DNA of 64,000 bases from Epinephelus fuscoguttatus (GCF_011397635.1 NC_064771.1:13827379-13891378), one strand, 5' to 3'; positions 35,739-47,377 are shown, counted from the stretch's first letter. Notes: generated by a model not told the origin, from the sequence alone. A program made the numbers and translations.

Positions 35739-36010
35739 TGCCTTAGGTTTTCCATATTGGTGAATGGAAGAGCAGAGAGGTGTGCTCTCTCTGCCTCAAG
35801 GCTTTCGATGTAAGCGTGTGGAATGGCAGAGAGGTGTGCTTTCTCCGCCTTAAATTTTCCATATTGGCACATGGAAGAACAGAGAGGTGTGCTCCCTCTG
35901 CCTCAAGGCTTTCTATGTAAGCGCGTGGAAGGGCAGAGATGTGTGCTCTCTCCGCCTTAGGCTTTCCACGTAGGTGCGTGTAAGAGGTTTCCTGCGTAGG
36001 CCCAAGGAAA
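35739..36010. repeat. Dimeric 53/54-bp minisatellite
   Basis: Five units start at 35739, 35792, 35846, 35899 and 35953. Lengths alternate 53, 54, 53, 54, and odd and even units belong to two subtypes: odd units 1 and 3 share a TTTTCCATATTGG core, and even units share GCCTCAAGGCTTTC. The true period is therefore 107 bp. The last unit is variant and runs into flanking DNA. On the minus strand the array reads as about 18-residue repeats (core AERAHISALPRAYIESLE), with the frame shifting at 53-bp units. There is no evidence it is a gene. Confidence 0.9.
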
Positions 36011-36131
36011 GGCATATAGGCCCCAGAACAGAGCCATTCTCATACATCAAAATATTGCAGTACAGACGTGCCTCAACTTTAAAATGTAACATTCTGTACA
36101 TATCTTTGCAACAGTTCATTAACAATCTAAT

Positions 36132-36623
36132 TTAAATGTCCAGTGTGTAGTATTTAGGGGCATCTATTGGCAGAAATATTATATGATATTCATATGTTTT
36201 CATGAGTGTATTCTCACCAGAAAAAACAAAGAATTATTGTGTTTTTGTTACCTCAGAATAAGCCCTTTATATCAGCATATGGATCGGGTCCTCTTCCATG
36301 GAGTAGGCCATGTTGTTTCTACAGTGGCCCAGAACTGACAAATCAGTCTGTCATTTTTGCATTTTTTGTGTCAGCTACGGTAGTTCTCAACTGGCAACTG
36401 GCAGCCACTGGACATTTTCAGCCCACCACAGCTTTCCATTCAGCCTATTATATTAAAGAAACCCCAAAAGCAACTGAGATGGAAATAAGCTTCAGTCCGG
36501 CCCATTTGAAAAATTCTGGCCTTTGGACAAATGTAGTCGATGACCTCTGCCCTTTGCACACAGGAGAGATTTCAGTTCTGCAACCTCATAGATGCCAATA
36601 AATCCTACACACTGTGTCTTTAA
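36132..36623. mobile_element. TTAA-type element (family X, copy 3)
   Basis: Left end TTAAATGTCCAGTGTGTAG, right end an inverted relative finishing TCCTACACACTGTGTCTTTAA, with TTAA at both edges. The mirrored inner motifs are GGGGCATCTATTGGCAGA and GATGCCAATAAATCC. It is 492 bp and non-coding; the 131-codon frame at 36206-36601 lies inside it and has no domain. Confidence 0.75.
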
Positions 36624-39309
36624 GACATTTTTACCCCACCTTCAGGTGTTCACGAATCCCTTAATGCCAGTATCTGTATACATGACGATAAAGACATGTT
36701 GGTGCCTCCGTTTCGATGAGGTGTTGATGTTAAACTAAGCAAACCACATCCAAAAGCGATCACTGTAATGAACACAGAGTTGAAGCTGTTATCAATCCTC
36801 TCAAGACAGCGATATCGGGGTATTCCACTGATGTGAAGGACGGTTCTCTGCCTCAAGGCAAGAGGTTCAATATTGTAGCCTTCAATTCTCTCAATGTCAA
36901 GAATGATGCTTTTAATGCGAAAACATAAACATCTATACCAAGGTTTTAAATTCAACACAAGCACCATCTCTACCCCCCTACCATCACAGAGAGATTGGAG
37001 GTTCGCCTCTCCAGGACATCGCTGGTAGAGATCAAATCAGCCTTTGAGCTGCCTTGATCTCTGCTTCTCTCCTTTGGTTCGCTCTTGTTCTTCCTTGCCT
37101 CTCTACCTCTGGTCCAGGAAATGCAGTACTGTGGATTTGAGGTCTGCCGGTCGATAACAGGCCTTGGATCCTGTCTGGATTTAGGGTTTATTGGTTTATA
37201 GACAGAGGAAATGTGTGTCCGCAACATCAAACAGAAAGCTGGGGAAAAAAATACGATGAAAACAGTTGCAGTTCTCCTATGATCGCTCATGAGAGGGACT
37301 GAGTTAGATGTGCTGATAGATCCTGCAAACTCTGGGTGTGAGTCCCTCTGCAGCGTGGGTAATTTCCCATTTAGTGCCTGCCTCCTCACAAACACACTAT
37401 CCCTTCTTCGCCCTGTATCCGTTTCTCATATCCTCACTAAACATTGTCACACACTCACACGTGCGTCACTGACATCCACTCTAGCCTGTAACGTGTCTCC
37501 CCTGTCACCTACTGACACCATCCTCTAAACCTCCAGTCTGCCAGCCACCTTGAATTATTCATCTAATATGCCCATTTGACAAAAGCCTGCCATTGTGTTG
37601 GTTCGCCAAACATTACAGGCAAGAGAAATTTGTTTATCTGTCTCTCGGAGTCTCACTCCTTCACTTCCTGTTATTGTCTTTTCCTCTCCCCCAGCTCTCC
37701 CCCCGGTTCCTCTTTCTCATCTTTTCTCACAAATGCCACGTTCCCCTGCCGTTTATTGCCGTCCGCTGTCACAGTGATTTGCTAAAGTGGATGTGACAGG
37801 CAGCGAGCCTTGTTCATGCCTCTTATAAAAGCCATACATTTGCTTCAATAGAATTTTTCATCTCATTCCTTCTGCTTCTTTTGCATGCTGTGTTTGACCA
37901 TGAGAGAGTGCTTTTTCTTCCCCGCTATGATGTTTATTCCCTTGTTTTGTCACTGATAATATATGCAAATTGCAGCCCTGGAAATACGTAGGTCTCTTTG
38001 CTTTTGGTAATCAGCTTCCCACCATTACGTAAACAAAGAAATTACTTCTGTGTGTGTCATTATGGTTGAGCATTGCAGGGGCTGCTTGACTGGTGCTGCT
38101 TGACCCAGCTCTGAGTGCCAAAATGCTCCTCTCTCTCATCTATATTTCAGCACGCTGAGGGTGTTCTGTAATAATCCCAATTTGTGAACATGCAGGCACC
38201 ACTCTGCCATTTCCAAGCATGGTAATCTTTAGTCACATTCCACTAAGGTGTTGGAGTTACAAGGGTCATGACAGCCTGAAATGCTATACACGTAGAGCCT
38301 GCAGCAGCCATCTTCTCCATCATTTCCACTGAAATTCAGCTCATACAGTTTTGCTCAATTTGTGACTGCTCTTAGCGCTAAAAGGCTTTCAGTGAGTCAT
38401 ACTTTTTCAGAATTTGACCCTGAGTTGGTTGGTTCAACCTGAGGTGCTGTCTAACAGTTTTCGGCCCCTTGCACCTTAATTACAGACGGTACATCTGATA
38501 CTGTTTGGAAAATAGTCCATGCGGGTTGGAATTGAGGTTTTTAGTTTTACATTTCTTACAAAACCTTTACCAAAAAAAAAATTTGTGGCAGGGCTGCCCT
38601 TTGGTTTTAGGATTGGAATCAGCCTAAAAGGAATGACAAGTCTGGGTTGAGGGCAGAAGTAACTAAACAAGCTCCCATTTCTGCAGTGACATTTCACTAA
38701 AAACCACACAATAATAATGTTGTATGGGATTCACTTTAGCTAAAAAAGTATGACATCTCCCACATGTTAAAAAAAAATATGTTGTGGGAATACTTAGTTT
38801 TGAAGAAATTAAGTCCAGTTTAACAGACACGCAAATCACAGAATCAAAACCCATGAATTGCAAGCTTATCATAGTACATCTCCATTCAGTTCTCATGTTT
38901 GCGTTCCAACAACAACGGACTGACCAGGGACCTCTAAACTATGTCATGTCATGTCTGCTGCTACCCAAAAATGATTTGCTCAAGTCCTCTCCATGGATGA
39001 ATAAAGAGAACTGGATACAGTGTTGAAGGCAGGGCCCTGTTTATTTCTGTGAAAGATGCTCTGTTCCACATGAAGTCAAAAAAGTTGAATTTCCAAGTAT
39101 AAAATTACCTGTCTATCTTTCAAATTGTGGGGGCCCATAGAGCACGTGTGCTAGTGTTTCCTTTAACCCTGCCTCCCAGCTGCTTGGTCCCAAGGTCACT
39201 CACATAATAACTCTGCATGTGGCTATCAGTGAATTTACAACTTATAGGGCATAATGATTTCAGTAAGGGCTATTGATGTAACTTGAAAGAAATTATTTCA
39301 TCTCTCATA
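36624..39309. other. Intergenic DNA, no gene seen
   Basis: A 141-codon minus frame at 36970-37395 has no domain. 37540-38060 appears non-repetitive and could include regulatory sequence. No splice-bounded exon identified. Confidence 0.4.
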
Positions 39310-39850
39310 ATGTAAGGGTGAATCCCAATTCTCATTCTTACCCCTCCCCCTCCCCCTTTGTCTGCGTCTTCTCCTTGCCCCTCTATACAGAGTTGAGCAG
39401 GCTAGAGGTAGAAACGGCAGCAGAAGTAACAAGAGTGGACACAAACAAACAAACGAAAATGCCGTCATCTCAGGTTGCGACACACGAAAGGAACACCAAA
39501 ACGTTAAATTCGGCAAAACTGCTCCAACATTGTATTAATTGTATCATGAAACATGAGTGCCATAATTATAATATCAATTAAAATGCTGAAAAATACATTT
39601 GTGCGATTCTCTGGGAGATCGTTCAGCCATTGCTACATAAAAAAACTTTTGCCGGCCGCGCTGGATGATGCGAAATTCCTCATAGCCCTTTCTTTCAAGT
39701 GTTTGTCCTGCGAAATCTTCATTTCAAGGGCTATGTAGCCCTCGGTCTTGGCCCTAGCCCTTATTCCAAATGAAACTGAGACACCCCTACCCCTCACGCG
39801 AACATGTTAAACCAAGGGGAAGGGGAAGGGGGAAGGATAAAGGATAAAGT
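39310..39850. mobile_element. Fold-back MITE with C-rich/G-rich ends
   Basis: The left end carries ACCCCTCCCCCTCCCCCTTT (39340-39359). The right side (39812-39836) carries its mirror, AAGGGGAAGGGGAAGGGGG. The text between, including GGGCTATGTAGCCCTCGG near 39727, is typical of a non-autonomous fish DNA element. No transposase. Confidence 0.45.
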
Positions 39851-39964
39851 CTCATGACATCATGTGACTGACCCAGAAGTTGTAATTACATGGTTTGGCC
39901 ACTATGAAAAAATTGACTTCAAAGTCTGGCAATGTTCATGGGGCTTGGTCCTATCCCCTGACTA

Positions 39965-40780
39965 ATGATAATAATAATAAACTATATTTATAGCACCTCT
40001 CATACAAGAAATGCAGCACAAAGTGCTTTATAACAAGGGCATTATAAGCACTGAGTGCTTCACATTAAACTAGACAGAATGAACATAAAACAGAACTCGT
40101 TCATAAAGAGTTGTAAAACTATAAATCACAGTAAGTAAGTAAGATTTTGAAAGAGTTGCAGTAGTGTTAAGCGTAATTAGAAAGTAAAAGCATAAAAAGA
40201 AAGAGTTTCAGACCTGTATCATGAAGTCAGAGCTAGTAAAGGCTAAGGTGAACAGATACGTTTTTAACTTTCTTTCAAAAATATTTAGCACGCTAGCTTC
40301 CCTGATATCTGTAAGTAGTGTGTTCCATAGCTTTGGGGTGTAATTAACAAAGGCTGCATCCCTGATCTTCTTCTGGCTGTTGCTGGGAACCTCCAATAAA
40401 CCAGCAGCAGATGATCGCAGTGTTCTTGGGGGCAAATAGTTAACAAGGGTGATAGCAATGTAGCTCAGTCCCAGCCCATTTAGGGCTTTGTATACAAGGT
40501 GGAGGATGTTAAATCAATTCTAAATGTAACAGGAAGTCATTGTAGAGCAGCTTAGACTGGCCTGATGTGCTTTCTCATCGTGGTTCTGTTTAATAGCCGA
40601 GCTGCAGAGTTTTGAATGAGCTGAAGTCTCTCAGTGTTTTTTGGGAGGCCAGTAAAAAGTGCATTACAGTAGTCAATAACCTCTCCTGACCCTAACAATT
40701 TGATTTCAGTGGCTAACCCCAACCATCTTTGCAAACATCTTTGCATAGAACAAATCATGTCTCAAGAAAGGATGAGGCAG
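39965..40780 (-). mobile_element. L2-like LINE, 5'-truncated (minus strand)
   Basis: Two minus-strand frames carry the end of a fish L2/CR1-type reverse transcriptase. 40758-40552 includes VIDYCNALFTGLPKN and LQLIQNSAARLLNRT. 40435-40208 includes LRSSAAGLLEVPSNSQKK, then AFVNYTPKLWNTLLTDIR and LKTYLFTLAF. The non-coding tail ends in the familiar TATATTTATAGCACCTCTC block and ATAATAATAATAA near 39967-39980. The catalytic YADD-type region is not present. It is a dead 3' fragment. Confidence 0.8.
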
Positions 40781-41298
40781 CGACAGTGTGCCGCTGACCT
40801 CTTGCTATCTGGGCTGGATGCTCTGCATGTTTTCCAATTCCAATTTCACAATTTAATGTGTTTCAGATTTTGACAAAATGGTGTTCTTCAAAACAAGAAA
40901 ACATGAAGTGCAAGTCGATTCATCATCAGAAACTAGAAAATAATGTCGGCTTCCTTTAATTACGAAACAGAGCTTTCATATTCACACTGTGGAGGTCGGA
41001 GAAAAACGTCAGTGTTCTTTTTATCCAACCAACTTCAAACTAGTATTCCACACACAAACTTTCACATTTGCCTCGGCCAATTTAATCCATCCGAGGGACC
41101 AACTGCTGACAGTAATCAGCCCAAATATCTGTCATTTCACTGTCAGTTAATGTGTTCAGTTTTGCTCTGCCACCACAGTAATAGCATCTTAGCTAGAGTG
41201 CACACATCCATGGTTTGATATTTTGGGAAATACACTTTTTTTGCTCACTCGCTGTGAGTTAATTGAGAAGATGTCACTTTGATGTCTGTATTGTAAAA
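40781..41298. other. Intergenic DNA, no gene seen
   Basis: No recognisable element or exon. Confidence 0.5.
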
Positions 41299-43018
41299 TG
41301 CAACATGTTTTCATCCCAGCTCGTCAAATATTCAGTCTGAGGACTTTCACACCTACATATGACGCACTAGGTATCCTCCTGCGACTGTTGTTGACGTTGC
41401 GGTACGCCATGTCAATTTACACTTGTTACATGTATTGTGTCCTTTCAAAATACACTTCCATTTTCATAGAAAATGTGCAGTTTCTGCCTGTCAGATACAT
41501 ACAGTCTTTTACAAAATGTACTTACAAACACACTTTGCATTTACATTTATTTCCTTGTGCAACAAAAACACGTGGTTAGGTTTACTGTTTAACATGTTAA
41601 TTAGTGAGCTTTAGAGGAAGGCTACTGGTATGTGGCTACTGTGGCTCAGAGGAAGAGCGGGTTGTCAACTGATTGGAAGATTCGATCCCTGGCTCCTCTA
41701 GAAAACGTGTCGAAGTATCCTCGAGCAAGATACTGAACCCCAAATTGCTCCAGTTGGCTGTTCCATCGGTGTGTAATTGCGCGTGAATGGTTACTGAGTA
41801 GCAGGTGGCACCGTGTATGGTAGCCCAGGCCACCAGTTTGTGACTGTGTGTCTGAACGGGTGAGTGTGACATGTAGTTTAAAAGCGCTTTGAGTAGTCGG
41901 AAGACTAGACAAGCGCTTTACAAATGCAGTCCATTTACCATTTATGTGGCCAGTCTTTGTGCTAAGCTAAGCTAACTGGCTGTTTGCCGTATCTTAATAA
42001 AGAGTGCTCCAGGAATGAGTCCTAAAACCTGGAAGTGACTTAGCATTTTAGCACTCACAGTTCCCTTGTCTCAAAGTCAGTGGGTTTTTGGTTAGATGCC
42101 TGAAATAAGGTCTGGGGTTAACACAAACCTATGAGACTTCATGTTTTGTTGTATGACATAAAATATGCCAGACAGTTGCTAACAAGTGGGTAAATGAGAC
42201 TACAGAACATCATCATGCTGAACACAGCTTAACAGCCTTGCTGTGATGGGGATGTTGAAGTCATGCAACCGTGGTGTAGTTAGTTTATAGCCTAACGTTA
42301 GCTTTTTACTTCTGGCGATTACATTTAGGCTCCAAAAATCACTAGAGGTGTTCATTTGTGAAGTTTATCTTGCTGAACAAAACATGTAAGTATCATAAAA
42401 GTTTGTTTGCAACAGAGCTTATTTTCTGCAATAATCCAAAACCCAATGGAAAAGTTTCATTGGCTTTTTGGAGCATCGCCTCACACCGAAGTGGTCAAAA
42501 TTCGGCGCTTGGGTAGTGACTTGCGGCATCAGAAACCAATGAAAAAAGGCGTCCGACATGATACGCAGCCGGTTGCTGTTATAGTTACCAGGTGGCATCA
42601 GGGGGGAAATGCGGTGGGACAAGGACAAAAGTTAAGGCGGCAAAAGTCTAACTGTGGTGGATGGGTCCAACAAACACCGACCTTCACCCGTGAGAGCGGT
42701 GTTCCCGTAAGATTCTAAAGCCAAACCCTGGTCTTTTTTTCTAAACCTAATCACTTGCTTTCGTTGCCTAAACTCAACCACGTGTGTGTTGTTGAAGGAA
42801 AAAAACATCAATTTGTGGTGTTGTACCAACATACTGTTAACTTTCCTGTGAAAATGGAAGTGTATCTTGAAAGAAGACAATGCATGTAACAGGCAGAACT
42901 TGACACCGTGTCCCAGAACATCAACGCACCCAGGGTACCTTGCGCTTAGTATGTGGACGTAGAAAGTCCATGACCAAACGTCAATATGTGAAGAAGTCGG
43001 AGTAAGAATGTGTTGTTT
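41299..43018. mobile_element. DNA element with long (about 260-290 bp) terminal inverted repeats
   Basis: 41299-41585 and about 42755-43018 are inverted copies. Matching segments include CACTTCCATTTTCATAGAAA against CTGTGAAAATGGAAGTG, TTACATGTATTGTGTCC against GAAGACAATGCATGTAAC, and CCACGTGT/ACACGTGG blocks. The outer ends are CAACATGTTTTC and its decayed mirror. The centre includes a tRNA-derived SINE (41636-41940) and unassigned DNA. The 103-codon frame at 42407-42718 has no recognisable domain. Confidence 0.5.
41636..41940 (+). mobile_element. tRNA-derived SINE
   Basis: The tRNA-like head has an A box (GTGGCTCAGAGGAAGAGCGG near 41642) and a B box (AGATTCGATCCC near 41678). The body reads CAAGATACTGAACCCCAAAT and TTCCATCGGTGTGTAATTG, and the tail AAAGCGCTTTGAGTAGTCGG then AAGCGCTTTACAAATGCAGT. 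This is a well-known fish SINE type. It is nested in the long-inverted-repeat element. Confidence 0.75.
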
Positions 43019-44740
43019 TTTGACGAGGGAACCAGGCGCACGCTAACTTCCATGTCAGCCTACAGGAAAGCGTCATCCTTGGAGCATTCTATTTACTGTC
43101 TAAACATGAGAGTGTTTAGACAGTAACCTTCCGATATAACTCTTGGCGAGAAAGGAAGTGAGTGTATTTCCCAGAGTGTCGAGTTATTCCTTTAAAGAGA
43201 GTGTATGTTAACCTCCAGAGGCGCTGAGTTTGGCCCTTAGAGCCGAGCTGGCTCTCAGGCTTAGCCCTCCATTTACAACAAAACCCTGCTGCTTCTCTCT
43301 TTTCCTAATGAGGGCTGGAGGGGTGTATTGGGCCTTTAGCTGTTTTCTCTTCTCCCTCTCTTTTTTCCCTCCTACACTGCAGTCAGGCAGGCAGTGTTAA
43401 ATATCTCGTCTTATTTTATCCTCCAGCCTGCCATCAATTTCAAGCTGTTCCCCTCTCATTTACAATAGTGCCACACCATCCATGGTATCAGGATGCACAT
43501 CAGCTGCCAAACCTTTTACTCATCTCGCTCGGTGCAAAGGGGAGCGGATGAACAGTTTTTTCACCGCAATCCCTCACATGTGCCAACCAACCTGACGCTC
43601 CCTCTGTGGGAAACATGCTGGTTCCTCCAAGCACATTTATGCATCATTTGATTCAATTTCATGTACCATAAAACTGTAATAATAGCAGAATCAATTATGG
43701 TGGGTTTTTTTTCTCTCTTCCCCTCTGTCAGTTCTAATGGTGTCGTGTTGATGCTCCATCCCAAACGCCTGCTTCATGTTTTCATCCCGATATTAGGCTG
43801 CAGAAGAGGATGGACGGAAACGTTCTCACACACAGATCACCCCTGAGGTAAGCCCCTCTAAAGTGAGATGTGTGTATGCCGAGCACAGCGCTCCACTGCT
43901 CTCTATAGGCTTGATCATGACAGTGCATCACTGTAATCCTCCAGGACTCATTTCTGTCTTTGTGTGAGTCTGTGCACTGGGAAAATGAATACATGAGCCC
44001 TTGAAGTTTGAGAAACGTTGTCTTTGTGTAACTAAAGAGTCACTTTGAAAATCAACTGGAGGCCAAACAGAAGGTTGCAGATGTAGATGTAAAAGACATG
44101 TTGGAGATTAAATGAGTCACTGTTGTTTCTGTGTAACTTTTTCTGCCGTTGTTAGGATTTCACATTCACATAATGGCACTTCTACCTTTATATTTCTATG
44201 CAACGACCTCGTACAACCTTTTCATACCGAGTCTCATTTTTCTTTGCACGCTGGGCGTCCTCCAGCTTTCCCCTCACTTCCATCAGGCTCTCAGTTTCAG
44301 TTCAAGGCGCCTATAAACTTCCCCAGTAGCACTGCGCTCTGCAGGCGAGGCAGCGTGGGTCCGACGCTGCGTCTCCTGCTACCTTCGGGGTCACCTTTGA
44401 TGTTGGATGGAGTGTTGGAGCTGTTTTTAAATTTCTCTCTCGCTTTCTGCCGCTGCATCTCTGTCGACAGCACACCTGCTGTTTGTGAGAAATTTCACTG
44501 TGAGATCATATGGAAGGGCTTAAAAATACTGGCCTAGGAATATTACGACCCACTTCATGGCCAAAAGTATGTGGACACCCGATTACTGCAAATTTATTAG
44601 ATTGTTGAACATCTCATTCCAAAAATATGGGCATTATTATGCTGTTTTGACAGTGTCTGGTCCTCTGTGACAGCCTTTCATAAGATTTTGGAATCTGGCT
44701 GCAAGAATTTCATCCATAAGAACATTAGTAAGGTCAACAG
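43019..44740. other. Intergenic DNA, no gene seen
   Basis: A 141-codon frame at 44112-44537 lacks any domain. 43370-43560 seems non-repetitive. A short hairpin is at 43093-43126. Confidence 0.4.
43093..43126. other. Perfect 13-bp hairpin
   Basis: TTACTGTCTAAAC and GTTTAGACAGTAA are exact reverse complements separated by 8 bases. There is no T-run after it and no known RNA match. Confidence 0.6.
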
Positions 44741-45600
44741 TGGTGGAGGACTACCATCTTTCAGTAAATAAAAGCACCAATACAGTTATGTAAAAATACT
44801 CCATTACAAGTAAACGTTCAGTATTCAAAATCCTACTGAAGTACAAAGGCAGTCTCATCGTATCATCTGCCAAATATACTTAAAGGGACAGTAATGTGCC
44901 CTTTTGGCTACTCTCTTGTCCCCATGTCATGCAGTAGGTGCCTTTTTTTCCTTTTCACCCCTGCCCTTCAAACATCCTGAGTCCGTCACTGGTCGTAGAG
45001 ATGTCTGCCTTCTCTCGATTACAATGGAACTAGATGGCACTCAGCTTGTGGTGCTCAAAGCGCCAAAAATGTACATTTGAAAAACTCAACAGCAATGTCT
45101 CTTTCCAGAAATCATGACCCAGTTACTCAAGATAATCCACAGACCTTTTGAGAGCAGTTTCATGTAGGAACTATTCTCTCTCTCTTCAGTAGAAAGAAAA
45201 TAGTTCCTACATTAAACTGCTCTCAAAAGGTCTGTGGATTATCTTGAGTAACTGGGTCATGTTTTCTGGAAAGAGACATTGCTGTTGAATTTTTCAAACT
45301 TTTTTTTGTGGTATTTGAGCACCACAAGCTGAGTGCCATCTAGTTCCATTACATTCAAGAGAAGGCAGACATCTCTACATCAGATATTTCCAACACATGG
45401 CAGTTCACACCAAAACAATCTATACTGATGAGTAGCACCACAGGTAAGAGGAAAAATATGTATTTTAATTTGGGGGTGAACTGTCCCTTTAAAGTAACAT
45501 AAGTAAATGTACTCTAGTTGGCTGAAGTGAAGCTATTTAGGTACAGTTACGTTATGTAGTCCAGTGGTTCACACCCTTTTTTTAATTTTTGTGTCATGCA
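44741..45600. repeat. Host dispersed repeat interrupted by a TTAA element
   Basis: 44741-44879 and 45493-45600 read as two halves of a fish repeat rich in AAGTA/TACTT motifs (for example CTACTGAAGTACAAAGGCAG and CATAAGTAAATGTACTC). They rejoin across the element at 44880-45492. Outer boundaries are approximate. Confidence 0.5.
44880..45492. mobile_element. TTAA-flanked fold-back element with ~180-bp palindrome
   Basis: The edges are TTAAAGGGACAGT and ACTGTCCCTTTAA. Inside, 44995-45175 and 45199-45378 are inverted copies around a short loop, with few mismatches and small indels; examples are CTCAAGATAATCCACAGACC against GGTCTGTGGATTATCTTGAG. The element is 613 bp and non-coding. The TTAA duplication suggests piggyBac-type mobilisation. 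Confidence 0.8.
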
Positions 45601-46330
45601 CACTTACGTACATGTGTTGGAGTAAAAATCCGAAGTACATGTTATTTCAATCCAGAAACAAAATACTCTAGCAAGGAAATTCAGCCACAGAAGGGGTTTC
45701 TAGGATGATTGCATGATTGGGTAGGAAAAAAGAAAACAGAAAGTTCTGCAACACAAATGTGTATCAGTGTTTTTGATTTTTCTCTATTCTTTGCTTTGCT
45801 TGTGATAGACTGGATAATGTGACCTTTTTATACTTTAAATGAAGCTATGTGAGGAGTTAAGAGTAAAGAAAGTGTGTGATAGAACTGCCAACATATAGAT
45901 GCCATTACAAGGGGTCCTAACTGCTTTTATTGGAAGAGGTCATAAACCAAAATTTGGTTAAATCTTTATATTTTACAAGATCATCAGAAAGCTGTCACTT
46001 TGTGTTGAAAAGTGGTGGGGACGTTAGGGCTCAGATTAGAAAACATTTGTCTTCAAAATACTGGTATGTAATCTTAGGGAATGTAATGCGCAACAGGTAT
46101 AAGGTAAAATAGATAATTATGGCAAGTTGGGGAAAACAATGGCACACAGTTTGATATACTGTAATCAGTGTCACTTGCGTCACTTGTTGTCAAGCTAGTT
46201 GCTGTCTCTGTCAAGTAGCTGTCCATTAGTCACTCACTTTACATCAGGAAACAGCACTTTAGAATAAAAGCTCTGTGCACTGCTTATGAAAATAAAGTGT
46301 GTTTTTTACAAACTTGACATGTTTTCAAGT
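45601..46330. other. Intergenic DNA, no gene seen
   Basis: No exon or bounded element recognised. Confidence 0.5.
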
Positions 46331-46351
46331 CACTTATGGTCCATTCAGAAT

Positions 46352-46423
46352 GGACTGGTGATCTAGTGGTTTGGATTCAGCTCTCTCACCACCGCGGCCC
46401 GGGTTCAATTCCCGGTCAGGGAA
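46352..46423 (+). tRNA. tRNA-Glu(CTC)-like pseudogene
   Basis: The D-arm (GGTGATCTAGTGGTTTGGA), anticodon CTC at 46385-46387, and the T-arm (CGGCCCGGGTTCAATTCCCG) align to tRNA-Glu. About three of seven acceptor pairs and three of five anticodon-stem pairs are broken, so it is unlikely to be functional. It lies 10 bp before a tRNA-derived SINE and could itself be a SINE-head relic. Confidence 0.7.
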
Positions 46424-46433
46424 CTAATGTTTT

Positions 46434-46650
46434 GGGCTGCAGTAGCTCAGTCCATAGGGACTTGGGTTGGGAACCGGAGGGTTGCCTGTTCGAGTCCCTG
46501 TCCAGACCAAATATAGAGCGTGGACTGGTGGCCGGAGAGGTGCCGGGCACTGCTGAGATGCCCTTGGCAAGGTAACCCCCAACCACTCGTGGCGCCTGTC
46601 CATGGCAGCCCCCTCACTCTGACACTCTCACACGTCAAATAAAATTTCTC
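46434..46650 (+). mobile_element. tRNA-derived SINE (AFC-like)
   Basis: The head reads GCTGCAGTAGCTCAGTCCAT, GGTTGGGAACCGGAGGGTTG and a B box GTTCGAGTCCC. The body runs through GGACTGGTGGCCGGAGAGGT and GAGATGCCCTTGGCAAGG to the CCCTCACTCTGACACTCTC tail and an AATAAAA-rich end. It resembles the AFC-type SINE of percomorph fishes; the family name is from memory. The minus frame over it is not a gene. Confidence 0.75.
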
Positions 46651-46847
46651 CGAACACGTTTCTTGTTATTTTAGGTAGTTATTATCACGCTAATGTATGT
46701 TCAAGTGTTCATTTCCCCCGATAAGTTGGTTTTAATTCGTTATTTGATTCTACAAACACAGTCTGACCACCTCGAGCTTTTATTTTGGTACCTCCGGTGA
46801 CCGGCAGTGTGAATTTGCATATTAGCTAAATATTTAGTTTCACCCAG

Positions 46848-47126
46848 AACATTTAGATTTAACATTTAACATTTAGATTTAGATTTACAATTTAGATTTA
46901 GATTTAACATTTATATTTAGATTTATATTTAGCATTTAGATTTAACATTTAGATTTAGATTTAGCATTTAGATTTAATATTTAGATTTAACATTTATATT
47001 TAGCATTTAGATTTAACATTTAGATTTAGATTTAGCATTTAGATTTAACATTTAGATTTAATATTTAGATTTAACATTTAACATTTAGGTGCCACATTTA
47101 ATATTTAGATTTAACTATTTAATATA
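46848..47126. repeat. AT-rich minisatellite of (A/C)ATTTAGATTTA units
   Basis: About 280 bp of imperfect tandem 6- to 18-bp units built from TTTAGA, TTTAACA and TTTAGCA. Unit order is irregular, as expected from replication slippage or unequal exchange. Confidence 0.9.
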
Positions 47127-47377
47127 TTTCTAAGTTAACAAATATTGCTGTAAATGTGGTAAAAGGTGACGTTAAAAAATTCACAACACTTTTTTAAACA
47201 TTGTTTGAAACTAAATGTGGCAAAATGTTGATGTTATTTTCAGCGTGAGCCACTTTACAAACGGCACCCCATAACCACAGTGGTCAGATAAATCTAGTGG
47301 CAGTGTAGTGGATTGGAAGTATAAAGTAGCATAAAATGTATATACTCAGGTAATGTTCAAGTAGCTGAAAAGTATAC
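47127..47377. repeat. Dispersed repeat flank with AAGTA motifs
   Basis: 47290-47377 and 48058-48085 look like the two halves of the same AAGTA/TACTT-rich fish repeat seen at 44741-45600. They would join at a single TTAA if the intervening element were removed. Confidence 0.45.

Noticed and set aside
35739..36010. Regular spaced repeats resembling a CRISPR array
   Set aside because: Units are contiguous and diverged with no unique spacers, and the DNA is vertebrate.
44112..44537. 141-codon + frame
   Set aside because: No domain. The Ser/Pro/Leu-rich reading is typical of chance frames in CT-rich DNA.
46352..46423. Functional tRNA-Glu gene
   Set aside because: Acceptor and anticodon stems are broken at several pairs, so it is listed as a pseudogene.
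46848..47126. Possible interstitial telomere repeat (TTTAGA/TTTAGG)
   Set aside because: Vertebrate telomere repeat is TTAGGG. Units here are irregular and lack GGG.
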